Notes under the pieces: model-generated
Databases searched by the model: none
Seen by the model: only the letters and a program-made list of their open reading frames with translations
Told to the model about the DNA's origin: nothing
In this document: one piece after another, positions 35,382 to 44,056 of the stretch
Position numbering within the stretch: position 1 is the stretch's first letter
Layout of the letters: the number at the start of each line of letters is the position of its first letter
NCBI GenBank assembly: GCA_958295775.1
Contig: CATQHC010000009.1
Span: 744,001 to 808,000, forward strand
DNA: 64,000 nt
Direction: 5' to 3'
DNA from: Chloroflexota bacterium
GTDB lineage: Bacteria; Chloroflexota; UBA11872; VXOZ01
Program-made: the position numbers and the translations under genes

Positions 35382-36815
35382 ATGAAAACTGAATCTCGCA
35401 AACCTGAAATCTCACGTCGGGGTGTGCTCCGCACGTTGGGCACTGTGGGTCTGGGCGCCGCGGCAACATCGCTCTTTACCGCGTGCGCCGGGCTGAACCG
35501 CCGTCGTTGCGACGGCCCGTGTGTTCCCACGCCTACCCCAATAATTCCAATTACGCCGACGCCGGTTGAGGGTCCAAGGCCGATTATTCGCAGTCCCGGG
35601 CTTGTCACGTTTTGGACATGGGCATCCGGCCCTACCCAGCAGTGGCTTACCGACGTACATGACCTTTTTGCCGCTCGCACCGGCAACACGCTACAGCCGG
35701 TCTTCTTGGGAAGCCAGCGCGAGGTTGAAAACCGCCTGGCGCAAACCACCGCCGCCGGTGATGGCGGCCCCGATGCGGTACATGTGCCGATGGGCGCGCT
35801 GCCGAGCTGGGCAGAAGCATCATTGGTGCGAGACCTTACCACCTATCTGGGGTGGCCGCGCACGGTCAACTTGCAGCAATTCGTCAAGGGTGTGCTGCCG
35901 TACGGGACTATAGATGAAAAGATCTACGCCATCCCGTATGACGATCCGCAGGCCATTGGCTTGGCGCTCAATGCCAAGCACATGGAAGATGCAGGCATTA
36001 ACGTAGATGTTGAAGCGTTCAAGAATTGGGGCTGGGAGAACCTGCAAGAAGCAGCGCTCCAACTCACCCAGCGCAACGGCGATACCATTACGCGCTCGGG
36101 AATGCACGTGAGTTCCAATTGGCTCCAGGTTCTGACGTGGCTCTACAGCAACAACTCCGGATTTTTCCAGGGCAACGCCGATGGCGGCTCGGTGGTGGTG
36201 AACAACGCCGATACCCAGGCGGCGCTGCAATTCCTGGCGGACCTGGTTACCAAAGACAAAGTAAGCGGCGACCCGTCGCCATTCGTTGACTCCGCCAATT
36301 TGTTCGTGAGCGGGCGCACCTCGATGGCAGTCGTAGACGCTGATGCCATCAACTACGCCGTGCGCGTGCACACGGCGGAACAATCAGAAGATCCGGACTT
36401 GCGGTTCCATTGGCTGCCGGTGCCGAAAGGGCCGAGCGGCAGCGCCGGCGCGACACAGGTCTGGTCGCATCACATTGCTATTCCCGAAGTTGCGGCCAAT
36501 CCGACCTCCGGTTGGGACTTGCTCACATTCCTTTACACCCGGGAAACGCTGCAGGACTACTTGGGCAACACCAGCATGACGCTGCCCTTCAAGCCGCAGT
36601 GGAAGTATCCAATGGCAAAACTGGTGACGAATTTTACCCCTACCTATTTGGAGTATCTGGACTTGCTCGATCAAGAGAGTCCGTCGCCGGTGCTGGGTCG
36701 CCAGGCGCTTGGGCGCAATTTGGCGCTGCCGCTGCGCCAGGCGCTTTCCGGCGAGAAGCCCGTGGCAGACGCGATGCCCGACATCGAGCGCGCCGTGCGC
36801 ACGGCGGTATCGTAG
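35382..36815 (+). CDS. ABC transporter solute-binding lipoprotein, family 1
   Basis: A 477-residue protein with a Tat-type signal (S-R-R-G-V-L) and lipobox F-T-A-C near residue 27-30, then a Pro/Thr-rich linker (V-P-T-P-T-P-I-I-P-I-T-P-T-P) and a family 1 fold (W-T-W-A-S-G-P-T; G-G-P-D-A-V-H-V). A cysteine pair (R-R-R-C-D-G-P-C) precedes the linker. Likely sugar or polyol ligand. GGAGG lies about 10 bases before the ATG. Divergent from the molybdoenzyme; no permease genes are adjacent. Confidence 0.85.
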   Translation: MKTESRKPEISRRGVLRTLGTVGLGAAATSLFTACAGLNRRRCDGPCVPTPTPIIPITPTPVEGPRPIIRSPGLVTFWTWASGPTQQWLTDVHDLFAARTGNTLQPVFLGSQREVENRLAQTTAAGDGGPDAVHVPMGALPSWAEASLVRDLTTYLGWPRTVNLQQFVKGVLPYGTIDEKIYAIPYDDPQAIGLALNAKHMEDAGINVDVEAFKNWGWENLQEAALQLTQRNGDTITRSGMHVSSNWLQVLTWLYSNNSGFFQGNADGGSVVVNNADTQAALQFLADLVTKDKVSGDPSPFVDSANLFVSGRTSMAVVDADAINYAVRVHTAEQSEDPDLRFHWLPVPKGPSGSAGATQVWSHHIAIPEVAANPTSGWDLLTFLYTRETLQDYLGNTSMTLPFKPQWKYPMAKLVTNFTPTYLEYLDLLDQESPSPVLGRQALGRNLALPLRQALSGEKPVADAMPDIERAVRTAVS

Positions 36816-36909
36816 GCAGGGCTCCGGCGTTCAGCGCCAGGTTACCGGTACCACGCGTAAGCGCCTGCCATCCGGTCGGTAGCTTGCACTAGTCGATACG
36901 ATGAAGACA

Positions 36910-36953
36910 AAGAGAGAACGGCGTCAACGCAACGGTTGACGCCGTTCTCTCTT
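36910..36953. terminator. 19-bp perfect hairpin between convergent genes
   Basis: Positions 36910-36928 and 36935-36953 are fully complementary with loop GCAACG. It lies between the stop of the plus-strand solute-binding gene and the 3' end of a minus-strand tRNA, with only a short U/A bias outside. Likely a bidirectional terminator. Confidence 0.75.
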
Positions 36954-36963
36954 GCATATCAGG

Positions 36964-37057
36964 TGGCGGAGGGGGAGGGATTCGAACCCTCGGTGGAGCT
37001 ATTAACCCCACAATCGCTTAGCAGGCGACCGCACTAGACCAACTATGCGACCCCTCC
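36964..37057 (-). tRNA. tRNA-Ser (anticodon GCT)
   Basis: Acceptor GGAGGGG pairs with CCCCTCC; anticodon arm GTCGC-CTGCTAA-GCGAT gives anticodon GCT, reading AGC/AGT. The long variable arm and G-A-G-G-G-T-T-C-G-A T-arm are typical of serine tRNAs. The 3' CCA is encoded. Confidence 0.95.
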
Positions 37058-37556
37058 CTGTGCTCCGGTGCGCTCTCCGAATTCCTAATGAAGGGCGTCG
37101 GAAAGCTGCACAGAGACATTTTCATTATAGCCTATCCCGCAAGCAATTCTGCACACGTGCCTGCAAACACTCAGGAATGCACGGCGTCACAGGCAGACTA
37201 CCAGGGTTGTGGCTTTGGTTTCTATTCGCTCCGCTCATCCGCGGTGGCATGTTGCTGCACCGGGACACTTCTGCCACAGGATGGAGCCACAGAACTTTGC
37301 TACAGGAGGACCCCTGCAGCGCCTCTTCCCTCCCGGTGGCAGAAGATCGGGGCGGGGATGATAGACTGCCTGGCGTCCAGCAACTAAGCGACACCCAGGC
37401 ACCTCTGGATTCCGGCGTTCGCCGGAATGACGGAACTATGCCAAGGTCTCGTCGCTGGAGAGGAAAAGACGCGCCCCCGACTTTGAGTGAGCAAGGGTCT
37501 CAACCCGCAAGGGGAGTTTGCGCCTGCGCCACCCCGCAGTAGTTTCTCGGCATCAT
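37058..37556. repeat. Intergenic region between two tRNA-Ser genes, with a family D palindrome
   Basis: No gene is visible in these 499 bases. At 37407-37433 there is a copy of the dispersed palindrome in the form GGATTCCGGCG-TTC-GCCGGAATGACGG. Confidence 0.65.
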
Positions 37557-37642
37557 TGGCGGAGGGGGAGGGATTCGAACCCCCGGACCTTTCGGTCAAT
37601 GGTTTTCAAGACCATCTCCATAAACCACTCGGACACCCCTCC
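37557..37642 (-). tRNA. tRNA-Ser (anticodon TGA)
   Basis: Acceptor GGAGGGG/CCCCTCC, anticodon loop CTTGAAA giving TGA (reads TCA and other TCN), long variable arm with G-A-C-C-G-A-A-A-G-G-T-C stem, encoded CCA. Sits on the same strand as tRNA-Ser(GCT), 500 bases away; the 3' ends of the two genes are nearly identical. Confidence 0.95.
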
Positions 37643-37892
37643 GAAGGGCGCACACCTTAAAGTATACCGCAGCGCTGAGTGCCTGAGAGAGCTCAGTTAG
37701 GCAGAATATCTTGCCGAACAGAATAGGTCGCAGCGGGCGCTACATCCCTGCATCCAACGCCCTTCCGCGCTAATGCAACCAGCGATTCCACCAGTTCACC
37801 CATCACGTCAGAATCTTTCCCAAAGGGTCGCACCGTGTAGGCCGTGGCCCCTCAATCGTCACGGGTTGCGGCTTCGACAGACCCTCCTGGCG

Positions 37893-39038
37893 CTAGACAT
37901 CCATCACTGCGCCGGTGTCGTCGCGGAGGTTCTTGAAATACGCGAAGCTGCGGGGCGGATTGGCGGCGATGACGTCTTCGTCCAAGTCTACGCCCAGGCC
38001 CGGGCGATCAGGCACGTGCAGGTAGCCGTCTTTGATCTGCCACGGCTCTTTTACCACCTTATCGCGGTAAGGCTGGCTGGGCACGTATTCCAGCATGAGG
38101 TAGTTGGGGACGCTCATGCCGATGTGGGCTGCGGCGGCCGTAGAGAGCGGCCCCTGGGGGTTGTGGGGCGCGACGAGCACATGATGCACTTCGGCGAGCG
38201 CGGCGATCTTCTTGACCTCGGTGATGCCGCCCGCGTGGCAAAGGTCCGGCTGGATTACGTCCACATACTGGCCCGCCAGCAGCGGCGCGTACTGCCACTT
38301 GGTGAAGTACCGCTCGCCGGTGGCCAGGTCGATGCCCAGCTCGCGGGCGGTCTCGCGCACGGGTCGAAAGGCCTCGATGTTGTCCGGTGGCACCGGCTCC
38401 TCGAAGAAGGTGATGCGGCTATCCTTGACGGCGTGCAGTTGGCGGATGGCTTGCGCCGGTCGGCTCTTACCGTGGTTGTCTATCATGAGGTCCACGTCTT
38501 GACCGACGGCTTGTCGCAAGACGGCGATGCGTTCGCCCAAGAGTGCCGCGTGCTGATAGTCGCCCATATGCTCATCCGTTGCCCACGCGCCGGTTTTCAA
38601 GGCAGTGAAGCCGGCCGCCACATGTCGCTGCGCCTCCGTTGCAATGCGGTGCGCCTCGTAGATGCCAACGTGCGTGTAGAGCCGAATGCGGTCGCGGGCG
38701 GGCCCGCCGAGCAGTTGGTAGACCGGCGCGCCGAAGTGCTTGCCCTTAATGTCCCACAGAGCTTGGTCAATGCCCGCGATGGCAGTGTTGATGACCACCC
38801 CGCCCTTCCAGAAGCCGTCCTTGTAGAGCGACTGCCACAGGCGCTCGGTCTCCAACGGGTCCTTGCCGATCAGCGCCTCGCCAAGCTGCCCGACTGCCGT
38901 GCGCACCGTGGCATCTTTGCCTTCCAGCGTGGCCTCGCCCCAGCCGTAAATTTCCGGCTCGTCGGTGGAGATCTTCACGAAGACCCAATTACGGGGATTT
39001 CCCCACATGATGAAAGTGTCAACAGCGGTTATGCGCAT
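37893..39038 (-). CDS. Enolase-superfamily dehydratase, galactonate-dehydratase-like
   Basis: A 381-residue mandelate racemase/muconate lactonising-type enzyme. Metal ligands lie in L-M-I-D-N-H, F-F-E-E-P and A-T-G-E-R at the ends of successive barrel strands; A-P-H-N-P-Q-G-P near residue 304 supplies a probable catalytic His. The pattern is that of acid-sugar dehydratases (galactonate, mannonate). AGAAGGAG precedes ATG 39038 by about 8 bases, so the longer frame to 39116 is rejected. A related gene lies at 56949. Confidence 0.9.
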   Translation of the reverse strand: MRITAVDTFIMWGNPRNWVFVKISTDEPEIYGWGEATLEGKDATVRTAVGQLGEALIGKDPLETERLWQSLYKDGFWKGGVVINTAIAGIDQALWDIKGKHFGAPVYQLLGGPARDRIRLYTHVGIYEAHRIATEAQRHVAAGFTALKTGAWATDEHMGDYQHAALLGERIAVLRQAVGQDVDLMIDNHGKSRPAQAIRQLHAVKDSRITFFEEPVPPDNIEAFRPVRETARELGIDLATGERYFTKWQYAPLLAGQYVDVIQPDLCHAGGITEVKKIAALAEVHHVLVAPHNPQGPLSTAAAAHIGMSVPNYLMLEYVPSQPYRDKVVKEPWQIKDGYLHVPDRPGLGVDLDEDVIAANPPRSFAYFKNLRDDTGAVMDV

Positions 39039-39383
39039 GGGCGATCTCCTTCTGTTATCAAAGTATTCTATTGACTTTTCACTAACACTAGCGCCATAGA
39101 GCCGGCAGTCCGTCATTCCCGCGAAAACGGGAATCCAGCTTCACGCCTTGCCAATGAACGCCGTGACGCGGCGTAGTGCACGGTCCCAAAGCCAGCACTC
39201 TAGTTCTCAACCGCTCTCCTTGTCACTCCGTGGCGCAAAGTGACAGGTAAGAACCTACACACATTTGAGATTCCTCGCTGCGCTCGGAATGGCAATTGAT
39301 GTCTTAAAGTCCTAACGCCAATAGATGGCTTTACAGAAGATGAACAATCTCTTGCACTACCAGAAAGTTATTGGTTGTCATGC
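39039..39383. repeat. Intergenic region with family D and C palindromes
   Basis: Family D copy at 39111-39139 (GTCATTCCCGCG-AAAA-CGGGAATCCAG) and family C copy at 39267-39292 (GATTCCTCGCTGCGCTCGG then AATGG). No gene seen. Confidence 0.7.
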
Positions 39384-40409
39384 TTACCTGGCCGGAATGC
39401 TCACCCACTCACCGCTCTCTGCCGCGGCTTTCGCGTGCAGCGTCACCTCCATCGTGCGGAGCACCTCTGCGGCGCTGCCGTAGGGTTCACGGTCATTGAC
39501 AAGCGCCTCCAGGAAATCGCTGGTAGGCGTGTGTTGCAGAGGCGGGATTTCTAGATCAAAGGGCTCTTTGTCGTTCAGCACCACGCGCACGCCGCCCTGT
39601 TTATTGGGGCCCGAGGGCTCCAGTGTGCCGGCGGTCGCAATCTCCGCCGTGCCGCGCGTGCCGGTGATGTAGAGCCGGTAATCGCCGTGGTAGGGCGCGG
39701 CGTCAGGCGTGAGCCAGTCGGCGACTACGATGCCTTTCATGCCGCCGTCGAAGTCCATGAGCGCGTGGGCGTGGTCGTAGAGCTGCGGCAATTCCGGAAA
39801 GCGCGTATTGCCCTGCGCGGCTGCCACGCGCACCGGCTCCTGGCCGGAGAACCAACGCAGCGAATCGAAGTAGTGCACGCCCAGGTCCACCAGCACGCCG
39901 CCGTTTTGCGCCGCGTCAAGCTCCCAGGGATTGCGCGTGTGAGGACGTAGCTTGTGCGGGCCGAAGCCGTACATGTGCACGATTTCGCCAAATTCTCCCG
40001 CGTCCACCCGCGCTTTCAGGGCCCGATGGGGCGCGGAAAAGCGCTGGCTCAGCATCATGCCCAGGCGCGCCTTGCTCTGGGCGTTCGCCGCCTGCACTTG
40101 CCGGAGCTGCGCCATCTCCGTGAGCAGCGGTTTGTCGGCGATTACATGAATGCCGCGTTCCAAGCAGGCGGTGAGCGCCAGATACTTCGTGGCATTCGTC
40201 CGCGCCACGCCGACGACCTGCGGCTGCTCTTTGTCGAGCAGTTCGTCAAAGTCCGCGTACACCGGCACGCTGTGTTCGGCTGCAACTCTGACGCGTACCG
40301 TCGGCTCGTCTTCGGCAATGCCGACGAGCGATACCGCCGGATTCTCCTCTACGGCCCGCACAAACTCGCTGATGTGTCCGTGCCGCATGCCCATCACTGC
40401 TGCGCGCAT
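39384..40409 (-). CDS. Gfo/Idh/MocA-family oxidoreductase
   Basis: A 341-residue NAD(P)-dependent dehydrogenase of sugars or sugar acids. N-terminal Rossmann region with V-A-R-T-N-A-T-K, then the family's D-K-P-L segment near residue 94 (the usual E-K-P lysine), and the C-terminal beta-sheet domain with G-G-V-L-V-D-L-G-V-H-Y-F-D. It probably acts with the neighbouring enolase-superfamily dehydratase in sugar-acid use. Confidence 0.9.
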   Translation of the reverse strand: MRAAVMGMRHGHISEFVRAVEENPAVSLVGIAEDEPTVRVRVAAEHSVPVYADFDELLDKEQPQVVGVARTNATKYLALTACLERGIHVIADKPLLTEMAQLRQVQAANAQSKARLGMMLSQRFSAPHRALKARVDAGEFGEIVHMYGFGPHKLRPHTRNPWELDAAQNGGVLVDLGVHYFDSLRWFSGQEPVRVAAAQGNTRFPELPQLYDHAHALMDFDGGMKGIVVADWLTPDAAPYHGDYRLYITGTRGTAEIATAGTLEPSGPNKQGGVRVVLNDKEPFDLEIPPLQHTPTSDFLEALVNDREPYGSAAEVLRTMEVTLHAKAAAESGEWVSIPAR

Positions 40410-40984
40410 GATGCTGTATTCTCCTTTGATTCAATTCTTCCCATTGCCCAATTGCATGTCTGTGGAAACCGAATTCCCACTTGCTTCCTACCCAAGAGGC
40501 GGGGGACAAGCCCCCGCGCTACACGGATGCGCATCTCTGAAAGTAACAAGTACCAAGGCAATCCCCTGTCTTTTCCGGTAGCACAGGTTTGTAACCTGTG
40601 CATCGCAATTGCAGGGCGCGGCTACGTGTGCTGTCGCTGCTTCCCCCAATTTGCTCTTATGTAGCACAATCCTTTTCGCAGAGCGAGCAGGTTTCGCCCC
40701 CCTGTCTCCTGAAGAGGCGGGGGACAAGCCCCCGCGCTACACGGACTAGCCCAGATTCTATTATCCGCTTGCGAAACGTAGCTCAATCCACTTCGATAGC
40801 GTAGGTTTGCAACCTGCGCTCCACTCTGAACGGACATTGTCCCACACGCCGCCGGCCCCAATGCGAATACAACTCAAGCAAGCCACATACCCCGCCAAGC
40901 AGTGCCAAGACTCCTGCCCCTGCCACACAGGTGGGACTCCCAGCCGAATTGCTCGCTGCACTCTCCGTGCACCCAGCACCTATT
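40410..40984. repeat. Repeat cluster: alternating family A and B palindromes
   Basis: 575 bases without a gene contain A (40496-40525), B (40578-40602), A (40711-40740) and B (40796-40820) in strict alternation. Family A reads GAGGCGGGGGACAAG then CCCCCGCGCTAC. Family B reads GTAGCACAGGTTTG then TAACCTGTGCA in the first copy. Confidence 0.85.
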
Positions 40985-42166
40985 CTACTGTCCCGTATCT
41001 CCTTTTGCAGCGGGCATGCCCGCCAGCACCTGAGCCGGCTTCAGTTCTTCCATGCATTCGACCGTACCGTAGCGACAGATTGCCGGTCGGCCGGTTTCCG
41101 GTCGGTAGCAGGGACTGCAAAAGATGGGATGCCGCCGCACGGCGTCCGGCTGTCCGAACGGCCCGTAGCGCACCCAACTCGTGGCGCCGTACAGTCCCAC
41201 AACGCGCGTCCCCAGCGCCACTGCGAGATGCAAAGGCCCGCTATCGCTGCCAACCATGAGGGCGCACTGCTCGAGGACTGCAGCGAGTTGTGCCAGCGTC
41301 GTCTTGCCGGTGAGCACCAGGGGCGGCTCCGCGCAAGCCCGGGCAATCTGCGCCGCCTCACTTGCTTCATCCGGGCCGCCCACCAGCACGGCGCGATAAC
41401 CGGCCTGGTGGAGTTGATCTATGCACGCGACCCAATGACGCCGGGGCCATATTTTCGCATAGCCATTGCGCGCGCCGTGACCGCAGGCAACCCACCGCGC
41501 CCGCCCCGTGGGGGCTAGGGCCGCTTCCGCCCAAGCGCGGTCGGCCGTGCTCACCCAGGCTTCCATGCGGTCGGGTGCGGCGGCGGCGCCGGCGGCTTGC
41601 GCCACCGCGAGCGCGCAATGCACCTCATGGCGGTCCTGCGGCAGACGACTGCCTGCTGCCAGCAGGGAAAAAGAGCCCGGCGGGGCCTCGTCGGCGAATC
41701 CCGCCCGGTGCGTGGCCCCGGTCAGCAGGCCGATGGTGGCCCCAGGCACACCGTAGAGACTAAGGCAAAGGTGGTAACGCTGTGCGCGCAAGGTTTGGAC
41801 TGTCTGCCAAGCCTGCCGCCAAAGGCCGAGGGAAAAGACACCGGGAACGTGGGCGAGCGTGTGCACATCAAGCGTGCAGATGTTATCAACGTATGGACAT
41901 TCGGCTAAGAGCGGCGCCGTATTGGGCGCCACGAGCACATCCAAGCGCGCGTTGGGAAAACGCTGCCGCGTGTTGCGGATTGCCGGCACCGAAAAGAGCA
42001 CGTCGCCGATGAGATCGAGCCGGATGATGAGGATGCGCTCTACGATTTCCGGTCGGAAGGGCTGCCGTCCGTGCCGCAAACGCGCAGTCAAGGCCAGCGC
42101 GGCGCAGACCAGCCACAACGCCACACCGGCGGCGCGACGGGCGACGTGCTTGATTGCCGTATTCAT
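40985..42166 (-). CDS. Glycosyltransferase family 9 (heptosyltransferase-like) protein
   Basis: A 393-residue protein of the ADP-heptose:LPS heptosyltransferase fold. N-terminal I-L-I-I-R-L-D-L-I-G-D-V and C-terminal G-S-D-S-G-P-L-H-L-A-V-A-L-G-T match the family; the last region contains C-S-P-C-Y and C-R-Y-G. ATG 42166 overlaps the TGA of the upstream GT9 gene (ATGA). Likely cell-surface glycan assembly. The N-terminal hydrophobic stretch (L-W-L-V-C-A-A-L-A-L) is a possible membrane anchor. Confidence 0.85.
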   Translation of the reverse strand: MNTAIKHVARRAAGVALWLVCAALALTARLRHGRQPFRPEIVERILIIRLDLIGDVLFSVPAIRNTRQRFPNARLDVLVAPNTAPLLAECPYVDNICTLDVHTLAHVPGVFSLGLWRQAWQTVQTLRAQRYHLCLSLYGVPGATIGLLTGATHRAGFADEAPPGSFSLLAAGSRLPQDRHEVHCALAVAQAAGAAAAPDRMEAWVSTADRAWAEAALAPTGRARWVACGHGARNGYAKIWPRRHWVACIDQLHQAGYRAVLVGGPDEASEAAQIARACAEPPLVLTGKTTLAQLAAVLEQCALMVGSDSGPLHLAVALGTRVVGLYGATSWVRYGPFGQPDAVRRHPIFCSPCYRPETGRPAICRYGTVECMEELKPAQVLAGMPAAKGDTGQ

Positions 42167-43410
42167 GTGGGCGCGCTCGCTACGGCCTGCGCCAGCAGTT
42201 TCTGTGCCTCGGCTGTCACCGCGGCAGGATCTATGAGTTGCATGCATGGGTGCTGTGACAGGGCCGATTCGGGCAACGCCAGGTACCCGCAGTGTCGGCA
42301 GGGAATTGAAGATATTACCGTGCGGTGCCGCGCATTGGGCCCCCAAGGTCCGAATCTCACGGGATCACTCGCACCATAGAGAGTCACCGAAGGGGTACCC
42401 ACGGCAACCGCGAGATGCAGCGGGCCGGAATCGGGGCCCAGCACCAGCGCGCAGCGGGCGTATAACGCTGCCAATGTGCCAAGGGAGGTCTGCCCCGCCA
42501 CTATGGTCCGCTCGTGCGGCAGACCCGCGGCGACTGCCCGCGCCAGTTCCTGCTCGCCGGGCCCGGCGGTCACGACGAAGTGCACGCAGTTGTCCTGCGC
42601 CAGCGCATTGCCGACGGTGTGCCAACCGGTAGCGGACCAATTCTTGATAGCCGCGCCGGAACCGGGGTGGATGGCGACAAGTGTAGCATCCGCAGGTATC
42701 CCGGCAGCGCGCAGGAGCGCAGCGGCCGCCCGCTCGTCATCGCCCGTGAAATCAAACTGCAGCTCCGTGCCAACATCCTCAACGGGACTGCCCACGGCGG
42801 CGACGGCCTGCACCAGTCGCAGGTTGGTAACTGCCTGATGTTCGTCATGTGCCACGGGCTGTGCATGGGTCAGAAACGGCGCGCACTCCGGCACATCGTA
42901 TCCCCAGACGTACGGGATGCCGGCAAAGGCGGCAAGAGCCGCGCCCCACCAGAAATCCGGTCGTAAGTTGAGCGCAACCTGGTAGTCTTCTTTGCGCAAA
43001 TGCGCGGCTTCTTCCCACAATTGCGTGTAAGCCCGCACGCCCTGCCGCGGCCGGCTGCGATCGAAGCCCGGAAAGCGGCAGGTGCGAATGCGGTCGACGT
43101 GCGGGTTATTTGCCAGCGCCCTCTCAGACCAGGGGCCAACCAGCACGGTGATCTCGCTCTCAGGAAACGCCTGGCGCAGCAGCCGCAAGGCAGGTGTGAT
43201 GAGCAGCACGTCGCCAATGTGGTCGGGGCGGATTACCAGGATGCGCGCGACGTGGGGAGTAGGGAAACGATACGGACGCAAGAGCGCCAGTGTCCGCAGC
43301 CACCCGCGCCGCACCCACCGCTTTGCCGCTGACTCACGGGGCAACAGCGTGCTGGGCAAGGGGCTAGGGGGGACTGAGGTTAGCTTATCCGAGGGTTCCT
43401 CCTTACCCAT
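42163..43410 (-). CDS. Glycosyltransferase family 9 (heptosyltransferase-like) protein
   Basis: A 415-residue paralogue of the next gene with I-L-V-I-R-P-D-H-I-G-D-V-L-L near residue 60 and G-P-D-S-G-P-L-H-L-A-V-A-V-G-T at the C-terminal end. GAGGGG lies five bases before ATG 43410; the GTG at 43416 is an alternative. The start lies 13 bases after the DUF3226 gene stop, so the GT9 pair reads on from the ATPase/TOPRIM genes. Confidence 0.85.
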   Translation of the reverse strand: MGKEEPSDKLTSVPPSPLPSTLLPRESAAKRWVRRGWLRTLALLRPYRFPTPHVARILVIRPDHIGDVLLITPALRLLRQAFPESEITVLVGPWSERALANNPHVDRIRTCRFPGFDRSRPRQGVRAYTQLWEEAAHLRKEDYQVALNLRPDFWWGAALAAFAGIPYVWGYDVPECAPFLTHAQPVAHDEHQAVTNLRLVQAVAAVGSPVEDVGTELQFDFTGDDERAAAALLRAAGIPADATLVAIHPGSGAAIKNWSATGWHTVGNALAQDNCVHFVVTAGPGEQELARAVAAGLPHERTIVAGQTSLGTLAALYARCALVLGPDSGPLHLAVAVGTPSVTLYGASDPVRFGPWGPNARHRTVISSIPCRHCGYLALPESALSQHPCMQLIDPAAVTAEAQKLLAQAVASAPT

Positions 43411-43423
43411 AACCACCCCTCAG

Positions 43424-44056
43424 TCACAGTGCTTGCAGAAAGCTCTTCAGTGGATCGAATACCGGCGAATCCAATTGCCAGTGCCCGGCCTGTGCCGCTT
43501 CGCCTACGCGCAGAACAGGATTAGTACGGGAGGCCAAGAAAGTATGGGCACGGGCTTTGTCGGGGTTCTTTGGAGGCATGTATGCAGTGTCTTCAAGACA
43601 GCGAATATACTCATCCACACAAGGCATAGCCGGATCACACTCTACTGCAGAGAGACAGAGAGTCTCTAGCATTCCTGGATTAGAACAGTCAGGGAGAATG
43701 AACACGGAAACACGTGGTCTACCTTGCGTTGCCAACATTGTTTGATCCGGTACGCCGAGTTTAGCATTGTCGAGTGAACCGCAGACCGATTGAAACGCGG
43801 TGGCGGCGAATTGGTCGGCGTCGCGCGTGACGCCGAGCGAATCTAAAGCAGCGTAGCCGCGAAGAGTTGGCAACATACGCAGATGCTCTCGCAGCCGGTC
43901 TTTTCCCTGGTAGTTGATGATCTGGATAGCATCGTGAGCGCCAAGGCGATCAAGCAAAGCGTGAAAGAACCGCCGCTCGTTCTCCCCTTCCACCAGGAGG
44001 ACTTTGCTCAGTGTGATCGTCTGCTGGCCGGGACGAGGGCCGCCTGGCTCAGGCAT
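43424..44056 (-). CDS. DUF3226 (TOPRIM-fold) protein
   Basis: A 210-residue protein. L-L-V-E-G-E-N-E-R-R-F-F near residue 21 supplies the TOPRIM glutamate, and L-G-V-T-R-D-A-D near residue 73 gives the D-x-D metal site. Such DUF3226 proteins are encoded next to AAA-type ATPases, as here: the ATG overlaps the ATPase stop by one base (TGATG). This resembles the OLD and PARIS nuclease/ATPase arrangement, so a role in anti-phage defence is plausible, but no activity can be read from sequence alone. Confidence 0.75.
   Translation of the reverse strand: MPEPGGPRPGQQTITLSKVLLVEGENERRFFHALLDRLGAHDAIQIINYQGKDRLREHLRMLPTLRGYAALDSLGVTRDADQFAATAFQSVCGSLDNAKLGVPDQTMLATQGRPRVSVFILPDCSNPGMLETLCLSAVECDPAMPCVDEYIRCLEDTAYMPPKNPDKARAHTFLASRTNPVLRVGEAAQAGHWQLDSPVFDPLKSFLQAL

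Noticed and set aside
40410-40984. CRISPR array
   Set aside because: The repeats are palindromic, of two kinds, and irregularly spaced with no constant-length spacers or cas genes.
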